DNA of 43,837 nucleotides from Paracoccaceae bacterium (GTDB taxonomy: Bacteria > Pseudomonadota > Alphaproteobacteria > Rhodobacterales > Rhodobacteraceae). A program made the translations under genes and the position numbers. The DNA is taken from assembly GCA_021647745.1 (NCBI GenBank), contig JAKIUB010000023.1:1-43837 (forward strand). Reading direction: 5' to 3'. The notes under the pieces are model-generated. The model was not told where the DNA came from, did not search any database, and saw nothing but the letters and a program-made list of their open reading frames with translations. This document shows, piece by piece, positions 1 through 7,322 of the stretch. Numbering within the stretch: position 1 is the first letter of the stretch; each line of letters starts with the position of its first letter.

Positions 1-288
1 TATAAAGGCGCATTCGAGATGGCGGCAACGCTGGATTACATGTTTGCCTTTGCCGCCACCACCAACGCGGTATCCAACCATCATTTTGATATGGTTTATG
101 CGGCCTATATCGAGGATGACGACACGCGGGGCTTTATCGAGGAGGCCAATCCGGCAGCGCTGAAAGAGATGGCCGCGCGGTTTGAAGAGGCCATAGAGCG
201 CGGCATGTGGCAGCCTCGGAGCAACTCGGCCAAGGCGGTTTTGGCGGGGATAATCGAGGGAAAAGCACATGAAAACCAAGTTGATTGA
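1..288 (+). CDS. cobN: Cobaltochelatase subunit CobN, C-terminal end (partial)
   Basis: The reading frame is open from base 1 and stops at 286-288, giving the last 95 residues of a protein that begins outside the window. The tail contains AATLDYMFAFAATTNAVSNH, then YAAYIEDDDTRGFIEEANP and a closing ERGMWQPRSN, which I recognise as the conserved C-terminus of the large CobN subunit of aerobic cobaltochelatase. With CobS and CobT, CobN inserts cobalt into hydrogenobyrinic acid a,c-diamide in the aerobic cobalamin pathway. Two more probable cobalamin genes (cobU and a cobC-like phosphatase) lie about 16 kb away at 16420-17528. Magnesium chelatase H subunit (BchH) is a relative, but the ending fits CobN better. 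Confidence 0.85.
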   Translation, partial: YKGAFEMAATLDYMFAFAATTNAVSNHHFDMVYAAYIEDDDTRGFIEEANPAALKEMAARFEEAIERGMWQPRSNSAKAVLAGIIEGKAHENQVD

Positions 289-325
289 CTGTGTAGATGA
301 AGGCGCAGAGCTGTGCCGCGTGTTG

Positions 326-980
326 TTAGCGTGCCGCGAGAAGCTGGCTGACAGTGACCAACGTTAGCCCTTTCGCCTCAAGCCTTTGAATGATCTGCGG
401 CAATGCCCGCACGGATTTGCCAACACACCCGTGCATCAGAATAACACTACCCGGGCGCGCGCGGCTTACCCGCTGGAGGATATAGGCGCTGCTCGGGGCC
501 TCCCAATCATCTGAATCAAGGTTCCAGAGGCTAGGGGCATACGGCACGATGGCCGCCACGCGGGGGCTATAGCTGCCGAAAGGCGGGCGAAATACCAGCG
601 GAATAACACCGCCCGTGGCTGCCGCTATGGCTTGATTGGTCGCGGTGAGTTCGGTTTCGATTTGCGCTGCTGACAGGCGCGGCAGGGGCACGTGGCTCCA
701 GCCATGGTTACCAACCTCGTGCTCGTCTTGCACCATACGCGCCACAAGTTCTGGTGCTGAGTTGATATTTTTACCGATCACAAAAAAATGTGGCCGTGGC
801 GTGTTGGCGGGCGAGGATGTCCAGAATTTGCGCCGTGCTGCCGCTGGGGCCGCCATCAAAGGTCAGGGCAACACAGGCGAGGACCGCGCAGTCTGGCCCC
901 GCAGGCGTGGGCGGCTTGGGCCCTGTATGGAAAAGATGAGCATGGACCCAGCGCTTGAGGACGAAATCCTTGCGCCGCAT
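326..980 (-). pseudogene. Polysaccharide deacetylase (NodB domain), frameshifted
   Basis: Two minus-strand frames together make one NodB-type deacetylase of about 221 residues. Positions 980-771 encode the N-terminal part with motif 1 (LTFDGGPS) and then read ATATFFCDR-stop. The other frame continues the domain to 326 with NHGWSH (motif 2), RPPFGSY (motif 3), LDSDDW (motif 4) and ILMHG (motif 5). The frames join at a run of seven A at 782-788 on the plus strand; six would restore one protein (TFF-VIGKN). Motif 1 reads DG where the family has DD, so a metal-binding Asp is also missing, and motif 5 has HG rather than HD. No signal peptide is evident. This is probably a decaying gene, although a sequencing error or a phase-variable tract is possible. 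Confidence 0.75.
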
Positions 981-1080
981 GGTGGCCCCAAGCCGCCTGA
1001 ATCATTGTGATGAAACTGCCGGTAAAAACCCGCACGATTACGCGCGAAGACTGGTAGGCTCTGGCCTCGTTTAGAATTTG

Positions 1081-1112
1081 AAAACCCCCGGCTGAAAGGC
1101 TGGGGGTTTTTG
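1081..1112 (+). terminator. Hairpin terminator, likely bidirectional
   Basis: An A4C5 arm at 1081-1089 pairs with G5T4 at 1102-1110. Inner pairs close a GAAA loop, and a further T follows. A-tract and T-tract flank both sides, so it could act on either strand. It separates the cobN/deacetylase region from the AT-rich gene at 1163. Confidence 0.7.
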
Positions 1113-1115
1113 GTT

Positions 1116-1145
1116 GTAGGGTGCGTGGAGGACCACACACCCTAC
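1116..1145. repeat. Inverted repeat hairpin directly after the terminator
   Basis: The arms 1116-1128 and 1133-1145 are complementary over 13 positions with one mismatch, around an AGGA loop. The right arm is followed by GGCTTTTTATTTC. It may be a second terminator or part of the 5' leader of the next gene. It argues against using the GTG at 1121 as that gene's start. Confidence 0.55.
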
Positions 1146-1162
1146 GGCTTTTTATTTCAACG

Positions 1163-2152
1163 ATGGGATTGGCAATGAACAGTATATTTTCCACATATTC
1201 TCAAGGCGAGAACCGTGTCACGTCAACCATAATACAGGTTTTGAAAAACCTACCAATAAATGTTGTTGAACAGTTTTTGATAATGTTTTCGGAATCCGAT
1301 GAGCAGGAATACTTTGGGTTTAATAATCAGGTCAAAGGCGAAGGCAGTGTTCCGGATGCAGAGATCTCAGCTAAGTTTTCACTGCTATTTGAAACTAAAG
1401 TTAAACAAAAAGCAGTTGGAGCGCGGCAACTACGTAAGCACTTAGAGTTTGCGAAAAACCGAAAGTCACTTCTTGTATACTTAACCCCGGATATTCGAAA
1501 ACCGAAGGAGTTGACGGATGCAGAAGTGGTTTGGAAAAGTTTTCAAGATGTGTATGATTTAATTGGTGAACTTATTGAGGATACTAGCCTAATCCTTTCA
1601 GAGCGTGACCAATTCTTATTGAAAAACTTACAAGACTTTTTCTCAGACAGTGGATTGTTGCCGAAACCTGACCAAGTACTGGTAATTGCCGCTAGGATAG
1701 CTTGGCCAGCCTATTGCAAGCACGGAGTTTACATATGCCAATCGGGTAGGAGCTTTCGGGATGTGGATTGGCTGGGGTTCTATTCTGATGGGGTTATTCA
1801 GTCAAAAGTTGCGAAGGTGGAATACCGGAACCCACTTTTTTCTTTTTCAGATAGTGATACTGTTTCAGCTCAATTGTTGGAGGAGAATTCCACAGAAAGA
1901 TTTGGTGTAGGTCCTGAAGATCTACAGCGGAAGCTTCAAGGTTGGTTTGACGGCAACCAATGGGCTATTGGAAAAACTGTTCAACTATTTAGTCTTTCAG
2001 GAGTGGATAGCGCAGAAACTGAAACGCTAGATGGTCCTATCAAAAACAATCTAAAAGGTAGGGGCGGGAAAGGAACTGCATACACCCAATCCCAGAGATA
2101 TGTCCCCCTAGCGATGCTAAAAAGCTCAAAGCTTACTAGCGAACTAAAATAG
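1163..2152 (+). CDS. PD-(D/E)XK nuclease-like protein of foreign composition
   Basis: The product is about 325-329 residues. Two in-frame ATGs are plausible: 1163 and 1175 (MNSIFSTYSQGENRVT). The GTG at 1121 lies inside a hairpin and is unlikely. Counting from 1175, residues P60-D61 and E73-T-K75 sit in the pattern PD-X11-ETK, followed by a Gln at 85. This is the signature of the PD-(D/E)XK nuclease fold seen in restriction enzymes and other DNA-processing proteins. The rest is not recognised, and no partner methylase or helicase is nearby. The gene is much poorer in G+C than its neighbours (22 of 60 bases at 1261-1320, against 40 of 60 at 6781-6840), which points to horizontal acquisition. 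A solitary defence nuclease is one possibility; the function is not proven. Confidence 0.6.
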   Translation: MGLAMNSIFSTYSQGENRVTSTIIQVLKNLPINVVEQFLIMFSESDEQEYFGFNNQVKGEGSVPDAEISAKFSLLFETKVKQKAVGARQLRKHLEFAKNRKSLLVYLTPDIRKPKELTDAEVVWKSFQDVYDLIGELIEDTSLILSERDQFLLKNLQDFFSDSGLLPKPDQVLVIAARIAWPAYCKHGVYICQSGRSFRDVDWLGFYSDGVIQSKVAKVEYRNPLFSFSDSDTVSAQLLEENSTERFGVGPEDLQRKLQGWFDGNQWAIGKTVQLFSLSGVDSAETETLDGPIKNNLKGRGGKGTAYTQSQRYVPLAMLKSSKLTSELK

Positions 2153-2201
2153 ACAGCATGAGGCTGAACTATTGTTTGGATAATCCCCCCAACATCCCCC
2201 C

Positions 2202-2230
2202 TTGCCAACCCCCCGAATCGCGCCTATAGA
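2202..2230 (+). promoter_or_regulatory. Sigma-70 promoter for the ribosomal protein operon
   Basis: TTGCCA (2202-2207) is followed by a 17-base spacer and TATAGA (2225-2230). Transcription would start near 2237 and give a leader of about 75 bases before rpmC. The leader contains an inverted repeat (CACTGG at 2252-2257 with CCAGTG at 2284-2289). The position, just after the foreign gene and before rpmC, suggests the block at 2312-6491 has its own promoter. Confidence 0.6.
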
Positions 2231-2311
2231 AGCAGCTTCGAAACCTGACTCCACTGGAATCGGGGTGACCGTTATGGGGCTCCCCAGTGATGTTGCTAAA
2301 GGAACATAATT

Positions 2312-2515
2312 ATGAATGCCGCTGATTTGCGGGCTAAAACGCCCGAGGAGCTTAAATCCGAGCTTGAAGTGTTGAAGAAAGAGAGCTTCAACTTGCGTTT
2401 TCAGGGGGCCACTGGCCAGCTGGAAAACACATCGCGTATGCGCACGGTTCGCCGCTCCGCTGCCCGCGTTAAGACGATTTTGAACGAAAAGGCCGCGCAA
2501 GCGGCTGCGGAATAG
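2312..2515 (+). CDS. rpmC: 50S ribosomal protein L29
   Basis: A 67-residue helical L29 protein, which in the large subunit sits near the polypeptide exit tunnel. The sequence begins MNAADLRAKTPEELKSEL and carries the family core FNLRFQGATGQLENTSRMR. A GGA-type ribosome site lies upstream (AAAGGA near 2300). It is the first gene of the cluster; in most bacteria rplP (L16) precedes it, but here a foreign gene and a promoter do. rpsQ follows after 9 bases. Confidence 0.95.
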   Translation: MNAADLRAKTPEELKSELEVLKKESFNLRFQGATGQLENTSRMRTVRRSAARVKTILNEKAAQAAAE

Positions 2516-2524
2516 GAGCATATC

Positions 2525-2755
2525 ATGCCAAAGCGTATTTTGCAGGGCACGGTAACATCCGACGCCAACAAGCAAACCATCACTGTTTCTGTTGAGCGCC
2601 GTTTTTTGCACCCTATGTACAAAAAGCCAATTCGCTCAAGCAAGAAGTATCGGGCGCATGACGAAGCCGAGACTTTTAAGGTTGGTGACAAAGTTCGCAT
2701 TGAAGAATGCGCACCAATCTCGAAAACCAAACGCTGGACCGTGCTAGCTGATTAG
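2525..2755 (+). CDS. rpsQ: 30S ribosomal protein S17
   Basis: A 76-residue S17, an OB-fold protein that binds 16S rRNA early in small-subunit assembly. It contains the expected ILQGTVTSDANKQTITVSVE opening and VGDKVRIEECAPISKTKRW near the end. It lies between rpmC and rplN in the standard order. The 64-base gap that follows is unusually long for this operon and holds a TATAAT box and a hairpin. In E. coli the S10 and spc operons divide at this junction. Confidence 0.95.
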   Translation: MPKRILQGTVTSDANKQTITVSVERRFLHPMYKKPIRSSKKYRAHDEAETFKVGDKVRIEECAPISKTKRWTVLAD

Positions 2756-2763
2756 CACACCAG

Positions 2764-2802
2764 TATAATCGAAACCGTGGGGCTAAACTGCACAGTCCCC
2801 AC
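2764..2802 (+). promoter_or_regulatory. Promoter-like -10 box and leader hairpin before rplN
   Basis: A perfect TATAAT lies at 2764-2769, without a convincing -35. It is followed by an inverted repeat, GTGGGG at 2777-2782 with CCCCAC at 2797-2802, which can be extended by ACC/GGT with one bulge. No T-run follows, so it is not a simple terminator. It could be an internal promoter or a regulatory leader at the S10/spc boundary. Confidence 0.4.
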
Positions 2803-2819
2803 AGGTCGGGAGTAAAAAT

Positions 2820-3188
2820 ATGATCCAGATGCAGACAAACCTTGAGGTGGCTGACAACAGCGGCGCACGCCGTGTTCAGTGTATCAAGGTTCTGGGTGGC
2901 TCGAAGCGTCGTTACGCTTCTGTCGGCGACATTATTGTCGTATCGGTAAAAGAGGCCATCCCACGCGGACGCGTGAAGAAGGGTGACGTGCGTAAGGCCG
3001 TTGTCGTTCGTACCAAAAAAGCGATCCAGCGCCCTGATGGCACTGCGATCCAGTTTGATGGCAATGCCGCCGTTATTCTCAACACTGCTGGCGAGCCTAT
3101 GGGCACGCGTATCTTTGGGCCAGTGTGCCGTGAGCTGCGTGGCAAAAACTTCATGAAGATCATCTCGCTTGCGCCGGAGGTGCTGTAA
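2820..3188 (+). CDS. rplN: 50S ribosomal protein L14
   Basis: A 122-residue L14, a universal large-subunit protein at the subunit interface. The opening MIQMQTNLEVADNSGARRV and the ending FMKIISLAPEVL are diagnostic. Its TAA stop overlaps the ATG of rplX by one base, so the two are translationally coupled. This gene starts the spc part of the cluster. Confidence 0.96.
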   Translation: MIQMQTNLEVADNSGARRVQCIKVLGGSKRRYASVGDIIVVSVKEAIPRGRVKKGDVRKAVVVRTKKAIQRPDGTAIQFDGNAAVILNTAGEPMGTRIFGPVCRELRGKNFMKIISLAPEVL

Positions 3189-3502
3189 TGGCTGCTAAAC
3201 TTCGCAAAGGTGACAAGGTCATCGTGCTTGTCGGTAAGGACAAAGGCAAAGAGGGTGAGATCACCCAAATGCTGGTTTCCAAAGGCAAGGCGCTGGTAAC
3301 GGGTGTAAACACCGTGATCCGCCACACCAAGCAAACCCAGACCGCTCAGGGTGGCCGGGTGACCAAGGAAGCGCCTATCCAGCTTTCCAATCTTGCTCTG
3401 GTCGATCCAAAAGACGGCGGCGCAACGCGCGTTGGCTTCAAAGAGGTTGACGGCAAAAAAGTTCGTTTTGCCAAGAAATCGGGGGAAGTTATCAATGGCT
3501 GA
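3188..3502 (+). CDS. rplX: 50S ribosomal protein L24
   Basis: A 104-residue L24, an assembly-initiating protein that binds the 5' end of 23S rRNA. The KOW motif is visible near the start (LRKGDKVIVLVGKDKGKEGE). The start overlaps the rplN stop by one base, and its own end overlaps the rplE start by 8 bases. Confidence 0.95.
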   Translation: MAAKLRKGDKVIVLVGKDKGKEGEITQMLVSKGKALVTGVNTVIRHTKQTQTAQGGRVTKEAPIQLSNLALVDPKDGGATRVGFKEVDGKKVRFAKKSGEVING

Positions 3503-4046
3503 TTATACACCTCGCTATAAAGCTCTTTACGCGGACAGCATTCGTGCTGCGATGAAAGAAGAGTTTAACTATAAAAACGATATGATGATCCCCAAGCTCG
3601 AGAAAATCGTGCTGAATATGGGTGTTGGTGAAGCTGTCGCCGATAGCAAAAAGATCCGCTCGGCAGTGACCGACATGGGCCTTATCGCAGGCCAGCAGCC
3701 GGTTATCAACAAAGCGCGTGCTTCTATCGCGGGCTTTAAAGTGCGCGAAGATATGCCGCTGGGCTGTAAAGTAACCTTGCGCGGCGACCGGATGTTCGAA
3801 TTTCTCGACCGGTTGACCACCGTGGCTATGCCACGTATTCGCGACTTTCGCGGCAGCAACCCCAAGAGCTTTGATGGCCGTGGCAACTTCGCCATGGGTC
3901 TGAAAGAGCACATCATCTTCCCTGAGATCGACTTTGATAAAGTTGATGTCATGTGGGGCATGGATATCATCATTTGCACCACCGCTAAGACCGACGGTGA
4001 AGCACGCGCATTGCTGAAGCATTTCAGCATGCCGTTCACCGAATAA
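3495..4046 (+). CDS. rplE: 50S ribosomal protein L5
   Basis: A 183-residue L5, which binds 5S rRNA in the central protuberance. The ATG at 3495 (MADYTPRYKALY) was chosen because it matches the family start and follows GGGGGAAG within rplX; a longer in-frame extension to 3393 is only an overlap with rplX. Family features seen are KLEKIVLNMGVGEA, KARASIAGFKVREDMPLG and RDFRGSNPKSFDGRGNF. Confidence 0.95.
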   Translation: MADYTPRYKALYADSIRAAMKEEFNYKNDMMIPKLEKIVLNMGVGEAVADSKKIRSAVTDMGLIAGQQPVINKARASIAGFKVREDMPLGCKVTLRGDRMFEFLDRLTTVAMPRIRDFRGSNPKSFDGRGNFAMGLKEHIIFPEIDFDKVDVMWGMDIIICTTAKTDGEARALLKHFSMPFTE

Positions 4047-4061
4047 GCGGGAGGAGAGACA

Positions 4062-4367
4062 ATGGCTAAAACATCAATGGTCCAGCGTCAACTAAAGCGC
4101 GAGCGTCTGGTGGCAAAATATGCCGCTAAGCGCGCCGAGCTGAAGGAAACGTCACGGAACCTCGATCTGCCAATGGAAGAGCGCTTTAAAGCGGTTATTG
4201 CATTGGCTAAACTTCCACGCGATAGCTCGGCTACACGCCTGCACAGCCGCTGCCTGATTAGCGGTCGGCCCAAGGCCTACTATCGCAAGTTTCGTATTTC
4301 GCGTATCGCGCTTCGTGATCTGGCCTCAAAGGGCGAGATTCCGGGCATGGTTAAATCTAGCTGGTAA
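4062..4367 (+). CDS. rpsN: 30S ribosomal protein S14
   Basis: A 101-residue S14 of the long, zinc-free type: the CXXC pairs of the short form are absent. The C-terminal signature RCLISGRPKAYYRKFRISR is intact and the protein ends in KSSW. It sits in the head of the small subunit. The gaps are 15 bases to rplE and 13 to rpsH. Confidence 0.95.
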   Translation: MAKTSMVQRQLKRERLVAKYAAKRAELKETSRNLDLPMEERFKAVIALAKLPRDSSATRLHSRCLISGRPKAYYRKFRISRIALRDLASKGEIPGMVKSSW

Positions 4368-4380
4368 GGGAGGCTGAACA

Positions 4381-4779
4381 ATGAATTTGAATGATCCGTT
4401 GGGCGATATGCTCACCCGTATCCGTAATGCTCAGATGCGTAACAAATCCACCTGCAAAACCCCGGCTTCCAAGCTGCGCGGTTGGGTGCTCGATGTGCTG
4501 GAATCCGAAGGCTACATTCGCGGCTACGAAGCCGGAATGGACTCCGAGGGCAAGCCAGAGATCGAGATTTCGTTGAAGTATTTCGACGGTGAGCCGGTTA
4601 TCAAGGAGCTGAAACGTGTTTCTACTCCGGGCCGCCGCGTTTATTCCAACGTAAGCAACATTCCGAAGGTCCGTCAGGGCCTCGGGATCGCGATTGTATC
4701 CACGCCGAAAGGCGTTATGTCCGATGCACAGGCTCGTACCGACAATGTCGGTGGCGAAGTCCTCTGCACCGTATTTTAG
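4381..4779 (+). CDS. rpsH: 30S ribosomal protein S8
   Basis: A 132-residue S8 that binds helix 21 of 16S rRNA; in E. coli it also represses the spc operon. It starts MNLNDPLGDMLTRIRNAQ and ends with the family motif GIAIVSTPKGVMSDAQAR followed by GGEVLCTVF. A good GGGAGG-type ribosome site precedes the ATG. Confidence 0.95.
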   Translation: MNLNDPLGDMLTRIRNAQMRNKSTCKTPASKLRGWVLDVLESEGYIRGYEAGMDSEGKPEIEISLKYFDGEPVIKELKRVSTPGRRVYSNVSNIPKVRQGLGIAIVSTPKGVMSDAQARTDNVGGEVLCTVF

Positions 4780-4788
4780 GAGGTTTTC

Positions 4789-5322
4789 ATGTCAAGAATT
4801 GGTAAGAAACCTGTTGAAATGCCTGCAGGCGTATCGGCGACTTTGTCAGGGCAAAGCATTGAAGTTAAGGGGCCTAAAGGCACGCTTGGCTTTAAGGCAA
4901 CCGACGATGTGACCATCAAGGTAGACGGTAATGTCATTACGGTAACGCCGCGCGGCACTTCCAAGCGCGCGCGCCAGCAGTGGGGCATGAGCCGTACTTG
5001 CATCGCCAACCTGGTGCAGGGTGTAACTGGCGGTTTCAAGAAAGAGCTTGAGATCAACGGCATCGGTTATCGTGCGGCGCTGCAAGGCAAGGTGCTGAAG
5101 CTGAGCCTTGGCTACTCGCATGATGTGCTTTTCGACATTCCGGATGATGTCACCATCACCTGCCCGAAAAACACACATATCATCGTTGAAGGTATCGACT
5201 CGCAAGTTGTGGGCCAGGTAGCTGCAAACATTCGCGCTTGGCGCAAACCCGAACCTTACAAAGGTAAAGGCATCAAATACAAAGATGAATTTATCTTCCG
5301 TAAGGAAGGCAAGAAGAAATAA
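4789..5322 (+). CDS. rplF: 50S ribosomal protein L6
   Basis: A 177-residue L6 with two related domains. The N-terminal MSRIGKKPVEMPAGV and the C-terminal RKPEPYKGKGIKY followed by a basic tail (EGKKK) are diagnostic. It binds near the sarcin-ricin loop and the GTPase-associated region of the large subunit. An AGGAGG site lies just upstream. Confidence 0.96.
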   Translation: MSRIGKKPVEMPAGVSATLSGQSIEVKGPKGTLGFKATDDVTIKVDGNVITVTPRGTSKRARQQWGMSRTCIANLVQGVTGGFKKELEINGIGYRAALQGKVLKLSLGYSHDVLFDIPDDVTITCPKNTHIIVEGIDSQVVGQVAANIRAWRKPEPYKGKGIKYKDEFIFRKEGKKK

Positions 5323-5333
5323 GGAGCGCGATA

Positions 5334-5693
5334 ATGGCAAACACAAAACGACAGTTGTTTCTGAAACGCCGCATGCGCGTTCGGAACAAATTGCGCAGAA
5401 CGGCCAATGGCCGTCCGCGCCTCAGCGTTCACCGTTCGGGCAAAAACATGTCCGTGCAAATCATCGACGATCTCAATGGTGTTACCTTGGCTCAGGCCTC
5501 GACGCTGGAGAAATCACTCGGTGTGGTGGGCAAAAACAATATCGAAGCATCGACCAAAGTGGGCGTGGCAATTGCCGAGCGTGCTAAAGCGGCCGGTGTC
5601 GAGGTTGTATATTTTGACCGCGGAGGCTTCCTGTTTCACGGGAAAGTCAAAGCGCTCGCAGAGGCTGCCCGTGAGGGCGGCTTGAAATTCTAG
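5334..5693 (+). CDS. rplR: 50S ribosomal protein L18
   Basis: A 119-residue L18, the second 5S rRNA binding protein with L5. It shows RPRLSVHRSGKNMSVQIID and ends in the family motif YFDRGGFLFHGKVKALAEA with EGGLKF. It lies 11 bases after rplF and 9 before rpsE. Confidence 0.95.
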   Translation: MANTKRQLFLKRRMRVRNKLRRTANGRPRLSVHRSGKNMSVQIIDDLNGVTLAQASTLEKSLGVVGKNNIEASTKVGVAIAERAKAAGVEVVYFDRGGFLFHGKVKALAEAAREGGLKF

Positions 5694-5702
5694 GAGAGCG
5701 AT

Positions 5703-6290
5703 ATGGCAAGAGAAGATAATAATCGCCGGGGTAAACGTCGCGATCGCGACGAAACACCGGAATTTGCCGATCGCTTGGTAGCGATCAACCGCGTGTCGAA
5801 AACGGTAAAGGGCGGTAAGCGCTTCGGATTTGCGGCATTGGTGGTTGTAGGTGATCAGAAAGGCCGCGTGGGCTTTGGCAAAGGTAAAGCAAAAGAGGTT
5901 CCCGAAGCAATTCGGAAAGCCACCGAGCAAGCCAAACGCCAGATGATCCGCGTGCCACTGCGTGAGGGTCGGACCCTGCACCACGATATGTTTGGCCGTC
6001 ACGGTGCGGGCAATGTTGTGATGCGGACAGCCCCTGCGGGTACCGGTATTATTGCTGGTGGCCCAATGCGTGCGGTTTTTGAAATGCTGGGCTTGCAGGA
6101 CGTGGTGGCAAAATCCATCGGCTCGCAAAACCCGTATAACATGATCCGCGCCACTATGGACGGCCTCACCAAGCAGGGCAGCCCGCGCAATGTAGCGCAG
6201 CGCCGTGGCAAGAAGGTCTCTGACATTCTGCCCGCCCGTAACGAAACCCCGGCAGCCGCTTCGGAAGAAGCCGCACCGGCTGAAGCTTAA
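5703..6290 (+). CDS. rpsE: 30S ribosomal protein S5
   Basis: A 195-residue S5, important for decoding accuracy and 30S assembly. It has a charged N-terminus (RREDNN-like region with RGKRRDRD), the core KGGKRFGFAALVVVGDQKGR and the glycine motif GTGIIAGGPMRAVFE. The C-terminus carries an Ala/Glu-rich extension (about 20 residues) past the conserved domain, common in alphaproteobacteria. Confidence 0.95.
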   Translation: MAREDNNRRGKRRDRDETPEFADRLVAINRVSKTVKGGKRFGFAALVVVGDQKGRVGFGKGKAKEVPEAIRKATEQAKRQMIRVPLREGRTLHHDMFGRHGAGNVVMRTAPAGTGIIAGGPMRAVFEMLGLQDVVAKSIGSQNPYNMIRATMDGLTKQGSPRNVAQRRGKKVSDILPARNETPAAASEEAAPAEA

Positions 6291-6302
6291 GGAGCTTAAA
6301 CA

Positions 6303-6491
6303 ATGGCAAAAACCATCGTTGTAAAGCAGATTGGCTCGCCAATCCGCCGCCCGAAAGACCAGCTGGCTACGCTGAAGGGCCTCGGCCTCAACAAGATGCA
6401 CAAAACCCGTGAGCTTGAAGACACGCCGTCCGTGCGCGGCATGGTCAACAAGATATCCCACATGGTGGTGATCATCGAGGAAAAAGGCTAG
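6303..6491 (+). CDS. rpmD: 50S ribosomal protein L30
   Basis: A 62-residue L30 with KQIGSPIRRPKDQLATLKGL and a conserved NKMHKTRELEDTPSVRGM core. It closes the block: a strong terminator lies 23 bases downstream. The usual next genes, rplO and secY, are not here. Confidence 0.95.
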   Translation: MAKTIVVKQIGSPIRRPKDQLATLKGLGLNKMHKTRELEDTPSVRGMVNKISHMVVIIEEKG

Positions 6492-6513
6492 GGTTTACCC
6501 TGCCATATGAAAT

Positions 6514-6549
6514 AAAAAACGCCTCGGGGAAACCTCGGGGCGTTTTTTT
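6514..6549 (+). terminator. Rho-independent terminator of the ribosomal block
   Basis: A long stem begins with six A plus CGCC at 6514-6523 and ends in GGCG plus T7 at 6539-6549, with a three-base AAA loop and inner G/C pairs. It ends transcription of rpmC-rpmD and separates the block from ccmAB. Confidence 0.9.
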
Positions 6550-6665
6550 GTTGCGGTGTGTGGGGTAGGTCAGCGCAAGTTACTTATCCTGCACATTGTT
6601 GTATATTTTGGCACATAATTACAGCAGGCCTTCCCCCTTCGTGCTCAATAGGCTAGTTCTGCCCC

Positions 6666-7322
6666 ATGACACTGACGGTTTCCAACCTGTCCTGCCAGCG
6701 CGGCGGGCGCCCGGTTTTTCACCAGCTATCGCTTAAGATTGCGGTTGGCGAAGCCGTGGTTTTGCGCGGCCCGAACGGCGCCGGTAAATCCAGCCTGCTG
6801 CGCGTGCTTGCCGGGCTGATTCCGGCGCAAAGCGGCAGTGTTAGCCTCAATGGCACATCCATGAAAGAGCGCGACGATTATCAGGAACAGATCACCTATG
6901 CCGGCCATCTGGACGCGATCAAGCCCCAGCTCACCGTTGCGGAAAACCTGCGTTTCTGGGCCGAGCTTTTTGCCTCCGATGTGTTTGATAAAACCATGTC
7001 GGATTTTCACCTTGACGAAATCGCCGATCGACCCGCCCATAGCTGCTCGGCGGGCCAAAAGCGCCGCTTGGGGTTGGCGCGCATTGCTGTCACCAGCCGC
7101 CCGCTCTGGCTGCTCGACGAACCGACAGTCTCACTCGATACAAAAACCTCCGCCCGCTTTGCCGCGATCATAGACGCCCATTGCGCTGCCGGCGGCATGG
7201 CCTTTATCGCCACCCACATAAACCTTGGCCTTACTCGCAGCCGTACCTTTGAAATGCAGCCCTATGATCCGGCGGCCGGCACGCCGGACACCGACCCGTT
7301 TTTGCAAGGGGACTGGGCATGA
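6666..7322 (+). CDS. ccmA: Haem exporter ATP-binding protein CcmA
   Basis: A 218-residue ABC ATPase. The Walker A motif GPNGAGKS is at residues 35-42, the signature CSAGQ at 127-131 and Walker B LWLLDEP at 147-153, with an ATH switch near 204. The short length and partner identify it as CcmA. With CcmB it powers the CcmABCD complex that releases holo-CcmE during System I cytochrome c maturation at the inner membrane. Its end overlaps ccmB by 4 bases (ATGA). A general ABC ATPase is the alternative, but the ccmB neighbour is decisive. Confidence 0.9.
   Translation: MTLTVSNLSCQRGGRPVFHQLSLKIAVGEAVVLRGPNGAGKSSLLRVLAGLIPAQSGSVSLNGTSMKERDDYQEQITYAGHLDAIKPQLTVAENLRFWAELFASDVFDKTMSDFHLDEIADRPAHSCSAGQKRRLGLARIAVTSRPLWLLDEPTVSLDTKTSARFAAIIDAHCAAGGMAFIATHINLGLTRSRTFEMQPYDPAAGTPDTDPFLQGDWA

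Noticed and set aside
269..367. A 32-residue frame starting inside the cobN end
   Set aside because: Short, no ribosome site of its own that stands out, and antisense to the deacetylase 3' end.
5514..6461. A 315-residue minus-strand frame opposite rplR-rpmD
   Set aside because: Antisense shadow of strongly conserved ribosomal genes; no domain or start site.
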